Shown: positions 10,480 through 23,632 of the stretch, piece after piece
How positions within the stretch are numbered: position 1 is the stretch's first letter
How the letters are laid out: every line of letters begins with the position of its first letter
DNA from: Sipunculus nudus
Lineage: Eukaryota > Annelida > Sipuncula > Golfingiida > Sipunculidae
Direction: 5' to 3'
DNA: 64,000 nucleotides
NCBI GenBank assembly: GCA_026874595.1
Contig: CM049306.1
Span: 33,434,019 to 33,498,018, forward strand
Translations under genes and position numbers: made by a program
Notes under the pieces: model-generated
What the model saw: the letters and a program-made list of their open reading frames with translations, nothing else
The model's database searches: none
Told to the model about the DNA's origin: nothing

Positions 10480-11034
10480 TATACCCACACAAACAATATC
10501 ATCATGACTCAATATATATTTTAATAACAGCGCGAAAGGTAAAGAAACCCTCCAGATCTGAATCCAAAAAAATATCCTAAAACTACCCTGTTTGTTTTTA
10601 GAACATATAGTGATATTAATGATGCCTGAGACTAAAAAAGTAAATCCTGTTCGTAGTGTGGCAGTTGTAAAAGGTCCATTATTATTACAATGGCTGTTGG
10701 ATTGATACGTAGATTGGTCTCACGTAAACTTTTTTTTTATCAAACATTATAAAGCAGGAAGGTCATGATTTTGAATGGCAGCCGAGGAGCCGTGAGAGTT
10801 TCACAGTCCACTCCATGCACCCAGAATGAGCGCTCTGCAGGCTTAATAGGAGACTATAAACCAGTGTCGTGTTTCACTCGCAAACAAGTGCGACTTTTGA
10901 GGGTTCCTCCTTGTTACATACATAGGACCCACGGGTGAGGAATACAGGGCTGTGTTGACGTCAGGATTATCATGTATTTCCGTCCTGAAAGTCACTAGTC
11001 AGGCACTGTGCAGATGAACATCTGCAATCCGAGA
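10480..11034. other. intergenic, no gene recognised
   Basis: No recognisable coding sequence, repeat or promoter beyond scattered A/T runs. Confidence 0.45.
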
Positions 11035-11035
11035 A

Positions 11036-11092
11036 AGGGGAGGGGAGGACCCCCTATACCCCGCAACCCCGCCCCCTCCGGATCCGCTTCTG
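11036..11092. mobile_element. hAT-like MITE right end (fragment)
   Basis: A G/C-rich block ending GGATCCGCTTCTG. Its reverse complement CAGAAGCGGATCC equals the left end of the element at 55674. No partner end is found, so this is a fragment or solo end. Confidence 0.4.
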
Positions 11093-13270
11093 TGATGAAT
11101 ATTGTCTTTGACATATTGTTCAATTTACCCCATTAGACTCCAATCAGTACACAAATTGATAGTATATCGTAATATTTTAAAATGTAAAAATAATGTTGAG
11201 TTTTGTCAATTATATTGTAAATAAACACAAACCTAAAAAAAACGCCATAAACACGACATTTAACTAACCACTTTCATTTATTAATAAGTAAAACAAATTG
11301 GAATGTTTATTCCTTGTGATTTTATGAAAATATAGGCAGGGTCTTATTTTAATAATATCGATAATTCGATTTACTGCGATATTGACCGTTATAACAATAA
11401 TAACCGCTATAATTACAGAACTGGTCGCAATCACAATATTGGCCGGTTATTACATTATCGCTTTTGACAAGGCTTCTCGGGGTGGTTTGTTAACTTCACG
11501 CCAATTGACGTGTCAGGTGCTGGGGGGCCACGCTGTTTATTAAAATACCTGTCCCCATTCGAATTTTCAACATGAGCCATTGAGCACTGGTTGATAAATT
11601 CTCGAAGACCATCGGTTCCCAATTTTCTTCGTTCTCAAGGACATATCTCGCCTATTGTGACGTATGAAAACCTGGGGCTTATCGGGCTAATGTCACATAT
11701 TTACCCTGCTGTGCAACAGAATTGCCAGGTCAACGAATTCTGGATAAAATCGTTCGACTATCGGCGTCGACATAGTTAGAACACGGGAAAGACATTTTAT
11801 TGGACACTCATGTGTTTGTCATCTGGTCTTCGCTCTGGAGAATGATTTCAGCCGCATGACATACAAGCATGATCTGTATTCATGAAACAGCTGGTAGGGC
11901 GGCCTGCTGAGGCTAAGTATCTCTAAACGAAACTTGGTTTAACGAAAGTCATGCTAAGAAAAATGCCCCCCCCCCAAGGACAATGCCTTCAGACTTGCTA
12001 CTGGAACAGTACCTACTAGCTACAGTGATATTTGGTGATCATTTATCTCCGTTAAGTATTATTCTTTACGTTCGTAATAGAATAACGCGGAATAAATCAA
12101 CTGAGCTCAATTTAATGGATGACAGAAAAAGCATCATAGGGTAGCTTTGTCTGGTTTCTACTTGAAAGCCTCACTTATATATTTTCTTATATTTAAAATA
12201 AACCTGCCGTAAAATTAAACTCAAGATCTCCGCCAAGAACAGAGAATACAATGATTGATTTGCATTCATTCTTGGCCAGTCTCTGTTTTTCTAAAAGTTT
12301 TGTTAACTTCTTTACGGCCTTTGCAGCCCGGATGAGCTTATCCAATTATCTGCCAAATTGTGTCTCTAAAGTTAAGGGACCTCTTCTTGAAGTGTAAAAC
12401 GGGTAACCCACACGCTCCCTTGTTCAACCGCTCTGCTCTGTATCTTTTTATTTCTTTCGAAGATTAAGTTAAGTTTATCATGGTTAGTCATAGGGAGAAC
12501 CTACTGGTTGTCTTATAGATGAGAAAGAAGGCTTCTTTTCCGCTTATTATTTTTTTGTTATTAGTCTGTTTCGAATTGTGCTGTAATTCGTCTTATATCT
12601 ACATTTGACATTATTTAAACAAAACAATCTAAGGTTGGAGAAGCAGTTTCCTGGGTAACTGTGTTTGAGAAAGTACAATAAACCCATACATTATGTTTAG
12701 TTTGTAATGTAAGGAAGGGCGAATTATACATTTTAAAGTTAATCAGGATTGATATCTAGCCCCTCGGAAGAATTATGCTGATGCGGCCTATTTTTACAGT
12801 GAGGCATTGCAGGAACATGAGGATAACGGTTGAGGGAGCAGCAATAACCCTCAATATAGTTGGGTCACCTGGAGCAATACCGCCACCGTGGAGAGCCAAG
12901 GTTGGTTTCTCTGTAAATGTGTCTTCTATGAAGGTTAATAAAAAAATTGGCGAGGGTATCCCTCGTGAAAGTGTAGGCGGAATCCATGAGAGCCTAAAAT
13001 CCAAAATGGAAAACATCCGCCATTTTGGAATGTATTTATTCAGTGGTATGACCCGCCGTACTGTTCAGTATACGGATTATGGGGTTTTTATGGTCGAGCA
13101 ATTCATATTTGATGTCAAATTTGTGATTTGACCTATGTTTACCTATTGTTTCCAGCATACATTGAATATACTGAAATGCAAATATGAAATCACGGTATTT
13201 TCTTATTGTCTAGGTATTGCGGAATATGTCACTGCAGAAACAAAATTGTCATCAGAACCAGCATATAGAT
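11093..13270. other. intergenic; overlapping frames at 12756-13131 of unknown meaning
   Basis: Frames of 118 codons (12775-13131, +) and 86 codons (12756-13016, -) overlap on opposite strands over the same 0.26 kb. Neither protein shows a domain I recognise. One may be a decayed transposon fragment, but I cannot support a gene call. Confidence 0.3.
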
Positions 13271-13276
13271 AGACTA

Positions 13277-13300
13277 GCTGAAAAACCCGGTATACCGGGC
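13277..13300 (-). mobile_element. Helitron-like 3' terminus (candidate)
   Basis: On the minus strand the palindrome CCCGGTATACCGGG (13286-13299) is followed by 8 nt and then CTAG, with T as the next base. A GC-rich hairpin shortly before CTRR, inserted in front of T, is the Helitron 3' signature (family knowledge). The element would extend to the right of this point. Its 5' TC end was not identified. Confidence 0.4.
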
Positions 13301-13697
13301 TTTTTACCGGGGTTTGGGAGATATATTTACTGAGATATTTAATGTTGGCTCATTTTTTTATTATAAAAGTTAAAAGAAAATATAGATTTTTAGTGGGGTA
13401 CTCTCGGAATACGATAGGTACAAATATTTTTTTTACTGTTATTTTGTGGCGCTGTGCTCGTGGCAAAAATCATACCCCGGTGTGTTTACTTTGAAGACCT
13501 GGTCAGTGATGGTTTACAATGCGAACCGGAATGAGACGCGGAGGCATACAGTGTTTCGTTGATATTTGACTGGTTTCTATCGTTGGACGTATAAAGAATA
13601 GGTTGATGTGAGGAACACATGAAATATTAATTATATGTACGTTGCAAGGAAACTGTTCCTGAAGAAGGAAACAGCAATATGCATACATTTAAAGTAG

Positions 13698-13890
13698 CAG
13701 AAGCGGACCAAGCGAGACTCCATGCAGTGAGTCAGTATCCCATTTTCAGCCACCGCAACTTTTTTTCATCGTATCAGACAAATTTTGAGGCCTGAAACCG
13801 CCGCAACCACCCCACCCAGCCCTTTTTTTCTGAAATTGGGACCTTGAATTAGGTTTTGTCATCAATCCTCCTGGGTTGAACTCTCCATTT
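13698..13890 (+). mobile_element. hAT-like MITE family M1, copy 1
   Basis: The left end is CAGAAGCGGACC. The body shares TCCTCCTGGGTTG, an AGGCCTGAAACC block and a CCGCAACC block with the copies at 47578-47775 (inverted) and 55674-55782. The right end is not clear, so the end coordinate is approximate. Confidence 0.5.
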
Positions 13891-16800
13891 CATAAAGCGA
13901 AAAACATGTGTTTTTCTCTTTTACTGACCACGCACGTGGGTCAGATCTATCATTGAAAGCAAGCGTTATTCATATGAACAATAGTCCTTAGTGTTAGCGG
14001 TTAAGTGACCACGATGCACGCATTCGGGTGATTGCCGAAGTCAGTTCGGCTGTGCTCGGTAAAAAAAACCCGGAAAAATCACTCAAATTTATATGTATAT
14101 TAAAAATTATTTATTTTCATATCGCCTATGTCACTGCGGGGATAATAACCTTTCAAATGATGTATGGCACAATATTGTACACAACGCGGTTTTAGAGAAC
14201 ATTGCGAACAAACGTGAACCGAATTCCTTTTATAAGTATTAGATGAACTGTTGGATGGTTATATTGATTAAATAGATAAATAGCTAAGGCCTCAGATTTA
14301 TGCCACTGACCACTCATGAAAATATATCCTTTTCCTCTCTTAATGGCTGTAACGCAAGGAACACTTTGTTATTATTCTTTTTATTTCTATACTGGTCCAT
14401 AAATGACCCCTCTTTATAAATGCCATGATGTCATAAAGACAATTCATAATAAGATGTATACAACATTTGTATTACATTCAGTTTTGAATATAAGAACATA
14501 TAGTTACATTTTTTTTCAAACATCAGTCTTCCAGGCTCGTTTTATGAATTTTGGAAATTGAGGTTTTTTTAATGTGTCTCTTGGTTTTAAATGGATTACG
14601 AATCTTGTTTACCGGGCAGTGTCATATTCTAAAAAAACTTGTAACGAATCAAACACTGAGTAGAAATCTGCATCTTAAGGAATGCTAGCCTCGGCAATGT
14701 GGGGGCTTATATTCAATATAATATGCAATAATCAACTCATGTGTATTTTATGGTGAATTTATCGTCTTTCTGGGTTTCATGGAAGATATTTCTTATATGA
14801 TTTTATATTTTGTTTTCTTTATACACATCAAGCCAACTGAAATGTGAAACTATATCCCTTTAGTACACAACTTTGCAACTTAATTTAAGGTTATTCGGTT
14901 TAAAAAAGGCTTTTGTGATATATCATTACCAAGAGATGCATTTACAAAATTTATTTAAGACATGAAGCACATGCAAGCTCACGACAATATGAAAATATAA
15001 AATTACTGCAAACAATATAAGATGTTTATTAAAATGACCGACTTTTTGTCATTTTATTGAGTGCTTGTATCATAAATCTTCTTGTGTTAGTTAACTATAA
15101 AAATATAAATAATGACCAAGGCCCAACGAAAGAGCATAATTAAATATGTTATTGGAATGACAATTTTATCATGTCAAAATTTGTAATATTTGTTTTAGAA
15201 TAGGAAAACAAGCTGATACAAGACTTACACGATAACCACATCGGTTCGAACTTAGCCGCATGATGACAAGGTAAAGAGGAAAATAATAAAGAAGATATAT
15301 TAATAAAAGCAATTTGAATCAAAAGTATAATACTGTATTACTTCTATTTATATAGACAACATGGAGGCAAAGATGGGCGATGATTAATTAATTAAACAAT
15401 ACAGGCAAATCTTATCCCGTATCCGTGCCATTTTGGAGTGATGATTTCTTGAATAAACATCGCTTATATGTACAATATACGAGGGTAATTATAATTATAT
15501 TTAGTTAAGACAGAAAATAAAGCCAAACGGAAGATAGCCGGAACCACTGGCATAAGTTTTATAATTTGGTAGCAGCAAAATATGTGAAACTTTGGAGTGA
15601 AAGCAATGGATGACAACTGACGGGGCAATGGAGATTGCGTATCTCATTTTCCCATAATTCTGGTCCGAATGCAGTGAAACTAAATTTAACCTTCCAAGTC
15701 CAAAACAAGCGTTAGGACACCATGTCCTTGACTTGCCACATATTAAAACGGAAACGTTTGACCGTCACTGTCAGTTTTGTTTAGGATTATGACAAGTATC
15801 CATGGGTATTTAATGTGAGCGAGCATATTGGCTATAGAGCCAACCAGAGCAAGTCATTCACTGCTCTTATTCATGTTCTCTGTTCTGTTTTGCTTGGTCA
15901 TGTGAATAAATAGGACCGCGTAACCTGGAACAGGCATTGTTCTCCCGTGGAATAAGCTACGTAGGACTTGGCTTATGGATAATTACTAATCACTGTGATC
16001 GATAAACTCGTTAGAAAGTAAAAACAATTATAAGATAAATTATGAGAATTTTCACTAAGTTTCCATGAAGCTTGAACATGTGATGTGACAAGGCAATGGA
16101 TTGGGGATTGCGGTTGGTTAACCGACTGCTCGAACATGGAGGGTATAAACCGTGACGGTGCAAGAAAGCTTTTTTTTTTAAAAAAAAAAACTTGTTCATA
16201 AACTTCTCTTTCTCTATAAATTGATCACAGTAAAATTTCATGTAAAACAACAGCTGTGTCACAGTATAAATTCTAAGATAAAACAAATGTTATCAACCTT
16301 GGTGGTGGGACGCAAATTGACAAGATAGTAGAAGAAAAACAATTAACAACCATAGTTAAATTGAAGCATCGCAATCCTCTTAAGTGACAGCAACGGTCCT
16401 ATGAAAGATAAATGATTAATCTCTTTCAATCTCTTAGGATGCGGCCGAAATTCCGTCTGAAACCAAGATTTTAAAATCAGTATAACTGGGACACAGACTC
16501 ACAAGAGGCATTATCTGCAGGAGACCCGATTGATCCTCGGGGAGTTAAGATATCCAGTCGCCAGGTAGACCCATGGCAGTGATTATTCAATAATAAATCC
16601 CCTGCCGTCGGAATTATTCATTTCCGTATAAGATGTGGCCATGTTTAGACAGAACACACGCGGGACTCTGTGCGTTCTCTTGTTAGACCCGAGAGGAAAC
16701 AAAATCTGATTGAGGGCTGAAAGGGTTAGATATACAGTTGAGGTTTAGGTGAGGAATAAAAATCAGTGTAAGGAGTACAAATAAAGAGAACAACTACAAA

Positions 16801-18850
16801 GCTTAAAATAAATAAGAAGTGATGACGCATTCTTTCCTTTTATGTCTCTGATGTTGGGATCGGTAGGATTTCTGTTGTTTCTGTGCTTTCTCCAATTAGT
16901 CAGTCAGTCTCTCTCTCAATTTTTACACTCTCTCTCCCTCTCCCACACACAGCACGGAACATTATTATAATCAGTTCAACAGGGGACATATTAAGCCATT
17001 TTTTATCCCATGATATTTAATTTAAAAGAAAACACTCAAAGAAACTCAAGTTTGAAGAGAAAATGTGAACGGGACAATCCAGTAGTAGGGGAGAAGCAGC
17101 CCCTCCCATGAAATTAGAACAACCCCTCAAATCCGCGAACAAGACCTCCTTAAGACAAAGACAGTCTCCCAGAATATCATAATTGTCTTCTTTCCACAGC
17201 ATATTATGGAAGATATATCGTTCCTCTATGAAAGCCATTTTTGCTCAGTTTCAAAACTTTACTTTATTATTTAAATTTGATTTAAATCATTTTCAGTTAC
17301 AAACGTTCACTAATATACTATATAGGCTACTATATTTGACGAATCAATGAGGAAATTCACGCAATATGAGATGCATAAGGGACAGATTATTGAGGAAATT
17401 TTGTAAACACTGTAAACTCTATGAATTTAAATAATTATCTCGGATTCGTTAAGTAAGAAAAATGTGTATATTACCAAGAAAGGGGGGGGGGGGGAGCGGT
17501 AAGCTTCTTTGTCCCCCGCCCCTAAAGCAGTGTATCCCCCTTGACACCAGGCCCATTGAAACTGCTCACCATGATCCTGTTCACTCTTTGGTCTGTGAAG
17601 TATAAGTGCATGCATTGAAGTAATCCAAACCGAGAGAGATGTAAGTCGACGTCACGGTTAACCAACTCGATAGTTGTATCACAGGGCAGCTTTGCCCGAG
17701 AGAGCGAAGGCTTGAGTTGCACATTCTCCCATTCGGATATTAAGACCTTAGAGCTCCATTAGTGAATTACAGTGAATGAGGATGATCTTGCCGCCCTGTC
17801 TCGAAAAGGTTCTATTTAAAAACTATATCATGGTAATCAAGGTTATCTCAACTTTCCCTTAGGTGCGCCCATATCCTACACAATGTTTTCCCAAAACTGG
17901 TTTATTAGTTTTAAAATAGGGCTACTAACAGACAATCCAAGAAAAAAATTTGAGAAAAGGTGATAAAAACACGATCAAGGTGAACATGTGGCGTGTGCCA
18001 AAATCATCAAAGGAAGTGCGGGCGGTGATATAAGTAACCGAGTGTTATTCAGGTGGATAATCCTGTAAAACATAGCACACCAGTAGGTAACAGAAACAAA
18101 AGGGAAATAAACAAATTCAGAATTAATATATTCCCAATGCCCCGGCACTTCCAGGTATGAAAATCATTTTCACGCAGGTTGTCTTATTAGACAGGTGGTC
18201 TTCAGACAGGGTCAACTGTAATTAGTTTTGAATTTCGTTAGCAAATGCAACGTTTTTAATGAGCACTATTGCTATGATCATTTTCTATATCAGTAATAGA
18301 AGTTACAGATTACATGTTGTGAGAAGACTATGTGCATAGACTGTGTCTCGTGTTTTCCTTAATGGCAATTATTTTTATTACAACAGACCTCGTCAAAGTA
18401 GCCCTGCAAGGGATGATAAAAATGTGAAGCAACATTCCGTCTATAAAGGGAAATTCATCTCTCGTGGCTTTCTGATAATATCTATGTAAGAATAGTTGTA
18501 TGCACAATACATGTACAATGGACAGCTTGGTTCTAAGGAAAACAGAGAGGAGAAAAATTGTTGGTGATCTTACCCTTTTTTTATTCAACTCCCTCTGATT
18601 GAAAGTTAAAACATACCTTTAAATGCTTTTATTCGAAATTTCCATTACCATAGCAACATCATCTCCATATTCTTCCTGAATCACCTAGTCATCAATTTCA
18701 CATTGCATATATTATTAGTTGAGGACAACATTTAAAAACATCAACCTTTATGGCACGTCAAAGTTTGACTCGAGTCTAGTAAGACCTCTGAATCAATTTG
18801 AATCAACTCTGGGAAATATCACTCGATTAAACAACTCACTAAGTTACCAG
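13891..18850. other. 5-kb AT-rich intergenic desert
   Basis: No gene, transposon end or long repeat recognised. Small landmarks are a T10/A11 self-complementary run at 16170-16190, a short CT-rich patch near 16905-16945 and a G13 run near 17484-17496. Open frames up to 91 codons here have no protein character. Confidence 0.45.
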
Positions 18851-19110
18851 TCATGAATATTCATGAATATCCTTAACTTCCCTACAGTGGCGATCAAGTC
18901 CTAAGGGATAATCAGGGGCTCATGGGCGTGACTTTGGCAGAAGTATTAACAATGATATTAATAACTTTGATATGTATGCATAAGCTGAAGACGTATTGCT
19001 GATGACATGTGACACAGCAGCACATATATAAGGTGCAAATACCACAAATTGTACTTGCGTCCTACTCAACACTCAAGAACACAGCACTCGGTGATTAACA
19101 AGGATGGGTT
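18851..19110 (+). promoter_or_regulatory. possible TATA promoter with POU-like palindrome
   Basis: A perfect 16-bp palindrome, TCATGAATATTCATGA (18851-18866), contains ATGAATATTCAT, a form bound by POU-domain dimers (family knowledge). About 160 bp downstream a clean TATA box, ATATATAAGG, lies near 19024-19033, followed 25-35 bp on by pyrimidine-bounded CA dinucleotides suitable for initiation. ATG at 19105 is followed almost at once by a splice-donor-like GGTTAAAT. No downstream coding exon is recognised, so this may be a promoter for a gene outside the window or chance. Confidence 0.3.
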
Positions 19111-20353
19111 TAGGTTAAATCTATAAAATAGGAGTGACCCATCATTCTTGGTTATATGCTCAAACGGGGACAATCATAAACCTTAATATTAGCACACAGT
19201 ATCTGGCAAAAGACACCGGCAAGACATACTGCAGGCAAACAACACGGGGGTCACTGATTTAAGCCGCTAACGAAGCTTTTTACGAAAAAAAAGTGGAAAT
19301 ATCACCAAAGACATCCATATAATCGCAGCAGTACGGTCAGTGCTGACGTTAGCGGTGGAAGGGATACTCGAGCACAATCGAGGAATTAAAAGACCTTGAA
19401 TGTATGGTGAGGCATAATAAACACACTTAATCCCCACATGTACAGTTTATTCACAACGAAGCAAAACAAAGAACAAATTAATGACTATTTCAGCAAACAC
19501 TTTCAATTTTTAGACTAATTTAGGTAAAATGCAGTTCTTTAAAAAATCCAAAGTGTAACGATTAAAAAAACAACAAGGGATATCAAAATAATCCTTTCTT
19601 CGACGAATACTATGTTCTCAGGTGATCGATGTTAAAACGCCGTGGCATATCAATAATTGGATAACCGTATTAGGCACATAGGCAACAGATAACATAGGTA
19701 ATCGAGTACATTGCTTCCCGTTTCAGAACTAGCTGACATTCGGTTGCGCTTTACAGAAGACATTATACTTGGTAATCTGAAATGTTTGGACAGACTATTA
19801 GCTAAGCACGTTCAGATTATCGAGGGATTAAGCCCAATCACCCAGTCCTACGCCAGTGTTGTGGTCGAGACCACACTGTACTAAACTGCGTGCAAATTTC
19901 AGCCAAAGCAAGTCGATTCCATATCGATGTTACAGTCTTGAAAATCGAGTCCTCATGAAAAAGCATTATAAAAACACTTCATCGGCTTGCCGAGCAATTT
20001 CATTGGGAATGATTCGGTAAGTTATAATTGTTTTATCACAAGAGGTTATCCAAATAAGTCAATGTCTTGGATCAAGAAGTCCAAAAACTGTTGTTGGATA
20101 TATCATTGTCAGCGGTGCGTATGATAATTGGGATATCCGTACAGTACATACGTGACTGAGGTAATTAATTAAGATGCTTTTAATGATCCCGCCATTACAT
20201 ATACATTTTAGAAGAACTATTACATAATAATAAAGAGGGGTGTTTATCAATTATTCGAGAAACAGAACGGCCTGGTTGTCCTCATAAGAACTCTTTAAAA
20301 TCAAGGTTTGATGAAACTCTGACAAAAAACCTCGTTATTGGCGCATAAAAAAT

Positions 20354-20355
<2 letters not shown>
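19111..20355. other. intergenic, no gene recognised
   Basis: No convincing coding, RNA or transposon signal seen. Confidence 0.45.
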
Positions 20356-20407
<52 letters not shown>

Positions 20408-20409
20408 CC

Positions 20410-20496
<87 letters not shown>
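20356..20496. repeat. compound (CT)n(AT)n microsatellite
   Basis: (CT)n at 20356-20478 with a few interruptions runs straight into (AT)n to about 20496. Confidence 0.95.
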
Positions 20497-20499
20497 GCA

Positions 20500-21067
20500 A
20501 TACTTAACCTATGTTTATCTGTATATTGACCTTAATTTAAAAATCATATAAAACAATTATTGATTTCATATATCTCAAATGTGCTAACCTAACAAATACA
20601 TTCCCTTGATATTAATTCCGGCCTGGAGAAGGCTTATTCATGCTTCCCACCCGCCGAGGCCATAGATTCAAGAGTGTTTGCCGAAGTTTTTAGATTTATT
20701 TTATTCCCGTTCAATGCCTCATGATCCAATATGAACGGTCTATGGACACAATATATCTTTTAACATCACGGTGTACCAATAATTATAAAATTATGGGGAC
20801 ACACCTCCGCCTGTAGGGTATGCGTTCATTCCCGTTAGTGTGTGTTTGATCACAATCATGAACGAATTATCATGACAATTTCAGGGCATTTCGGGAATGG
20901 ACCAATGAAGAATCGATAATATTTTGGTGTGGATCTGGCTGATGATCCGGATTCAGGAGCGTCATCAAGTTACATTCATAAATGTGCAGCCACTAATGCA
21001 CGAAAGTACATGGAAATTTGGCCGACTAAGTTAATGCAAATACTGTTTGGTGAGCATCTCATAATAA
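20500..21067. other. probable body of a Helitron-like element
   Basis: No gene. This stretch lies immediately upstream of the Helitron-like 3' end at 21129 and may be its body, but the 5' end is not recognised. Confidence 0.3.
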
Positions 21068-21129
21068 CCCCCCCCCCCCCCCCCCCCCCCATGGCGGAGG
21101 CTCGCATTCCTTAGAATGCAAATGTCTAG
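21068..21129 (+). mobile_element. Helitron-like 3' terminus H1, copy 1
   Basis: After a run of 23 C come GGCGGAGGCTC, the hairpin GCATTC-CTTA-GAATGC (21104-21119), six bases and CTAG (21126-21129), then T. This is a complete Helitron-type 3' end. The same GGCGGAGG-hairpin-CTAG arrangement recurs at 24353, 36640, 49745 and 55540. Confidence 0.6.
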
Positions 21130-21642
21130 TTAAAAACTGAGGACATCTTGTAATATGGTTTAGCTTGCGACACGTCAGAAACATATAAGAATATTGTTGT
21201 AATATTAACAAATAGTAAGACAGATTCTAACAAAATGTCTGGCCGCCTAATTTGCAGAGCTTTGACAGTAATAAGTGATTATTTTACCCCTTGGTGAAAT
21301 CAACCTTATAATTATCTCTGACCTATTCCATATAGTGTTATTACTTTTTACCGGTCCAAAGTAGGTATTAAAGAAATTGTTTCCTGGGTGGAGAAAATGG
21401 CATATAACCGTACAACGGTATATTATTTATTAGAGAGGGGACACTGACAAAACATGCCCGCATGATACCAGCGTTGCCAAGTTCGAGTGTGGGGTGTGTT
21501 TCTAATAATAGCCACCCAAGTGTCCTTGACAATGCGAGCCGATAGCACTCGATCTGGCCACGCCTAACTCTTTTGTCAATAACTGTAACGGTAAGTGGAG
21601 TAAAAGTAAAGTACCGCATCATGAAATGTACAACTTAGCTAA

Positions 21643-21645
<3 letters not shown>

Positions 21646-21721
<76 letters not shown>

Positions 21722-21845
21722 GTGAATGGGCACATCTTGTTATGAATGAGAGTATCCCTTATATGATACATATACAAATCATATAAACATATATATAGGT
21801 GTATGAATGTGTGTGAGAGAGAGATAGAGAGAGACACACATAAAC

Positions 21846-21878
<33 letters not shown>

Positions 21879-21882
21879 CGAC

Positions 21883-21944
<62 letters not shown>
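21646..21944. repeat. (GA)n microsatellite blocks
   Basis: Three blocks: 21646-21718, 21813-21840 and 21845-21944, the last with a few base changes. The frames across them (poly Leu-Ser) are repeat translations. Confidence 0.95.
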
Positions 21945-21946
<2 letters not shown>

Positions 21947-22549
21947 TAGATTTTTACGTTCTATAAAAGTGTAATGAAAAAAAAATAGGCTGTAGAAATA
22001 TAACAGGAAACGCAGGCAAACAAAACACGAAACCAGTTGTCGTATTTCCATCAATATTCTACGTCTTTTGAATGTTCGGTCTGAATCCTGAGATTGAAAT
22101 TCTATCTAAACTATGAATAAAAAATTCACATTTTTTCCCACAACCTGAAAAAAATTCTTTCAGCAGCGGTGTCGGAAATTGCATTCACGGTAGGTATGTT
22201 TGAGGTTAGCTGATTAAGGAGAATCTTTTAGTAAAATTATTTTTGCTGAACAAAAATTACAATTCAATTTCTTCACCTGTGCTCTAGAAAATACCAGTTT
22301 ACAACATGAAACTTTTTCTTTTAATGAAGTGTTTATTTATTTGCCACGCAAAAATATAAAACCTTTTGAAAACTGTTATAAAATATAAATGTAGAATGTT
22401 TCGTTTTCCATTTTGATTTGAGAAATTTACAATAAATAATGACTGGATGTTTAAAGGTATAAAAAATTTAAATAATATTAAATTAATAGTCAACTGTCAA
22501 CAATTTGCAACATGTGCTATTATTCATGTTCTTTCATGAATGAGATGTG

Positions 22550-22685
22550 AGCGCTACGGTATACTTTTTTTTTATTTTGCATACAACATACAAACAGACA
22601 ATTTATACATAGCATATGTTTGACAAACATCACTATATAACCATAATAAAATATACATATACAAACGTAGTTAGCGCTACGGTAT
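22550..22685 (-). mobile_element. short retroposon insertion with 13-bp target duplication
   Basis: AGCGCTACGGTAT occurs at 22550-22562 and again at 22673-22685. Between them are 110 bp that begin with a T run on the plus strand. On the minus strand this is an AT-rich sequence ending ATGCAAAATAAAAAAAAA, a poly(A) tail. The duplication plus tail indicates insertion by LINE machinery. The body is too short to classify. Confidence 0.65.
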
Positions 22686-22689
22686 TCTG

Positions 22690-23338
22690 TTGGTCCTACG
22701 ATATGTAATATGGACCACCTAATATAACTTCAGGAACGAAAGTCTCTAATTAAAAACTGGTCAATTTTTGTATCAGGAACAGGAGGATGTATTTAAGAAG
22801 GGAATCTCATTTAACAACATGGTGAGCTGCTTGCATGTGTATGATGCAAAAAAATAAACCAATGGACATTCCCATTGAAAGGAATGTATTTTACTTAATC
22901 TTAATTACTTAAATTATCAGCGAAAGATTATTTTCTAACTAAAAGAAAAAAAATCGCGTGGCTAGAAAATTTCCTAGGAATTCGGGCAAGAAAAATTTTC
23001 TTTTTTTTTTTTACAGCCAAAAATATTCTGATGATAAGTTTTTTTCTTCTGATGAGATAATATTTCTTGCTACCAAAATATCAAAAAGATATATATTTAT
23101 TTGGTCTTAAGCACGCTGCCTATAAATCAAGAAAATAATAGCTCAAGGATTACTTGTCAACAGAAAAGTTTCTTTAGAAAAGAAATATTATCTTGTCAAG
23201 AAAACTATTTCAGCAGTGTTTGTAATTATATTTAACTCATATCTTATATTTATCACACTGTGTGCTTATATCGTGAAATATGGCAGATATTATTACATAT
23301 CAGTCATTTAGAGTCTTAATTTAGATGTTATTGCGGAG
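22690..23338. other. intergenic, no gene recognised
   Basis: AT-rich with T-runs, including a splice-acceptor-like T11ACAG near 23000-23015, but no exon follows that I can recognise. Confidence 0.45.
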
Positions 23339-23577
23339 TCGCGTCACTTTATTGCAGGGACTCGGATTTGTACTCGAAGACCAATAACGATGTGGGACAC
23401 GAGTCCTGATTTGGACTTGAATCCGTACGGAATCCACTTGTTTGGGCTCGTACTAGGACTCGGAGGTTAGAACTCGAGGAATCAGGCCGAGTCCATCTCG
23501 GGTCCGGTAAAAATAACTGTCACATGCTTTAAGACTTTTATGCATGTGCGAAATACTACTAGAATAGTTAAAAAAGG

Positions 23578-23632
<55 letters not shown>

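Noticed and set aside
12756-13131. Opposite-strand frames of 86 and 118 codons
   Set aside because: They occupy the same DNA in different phases and neither resembles a known family; no splice or start context decides between them.
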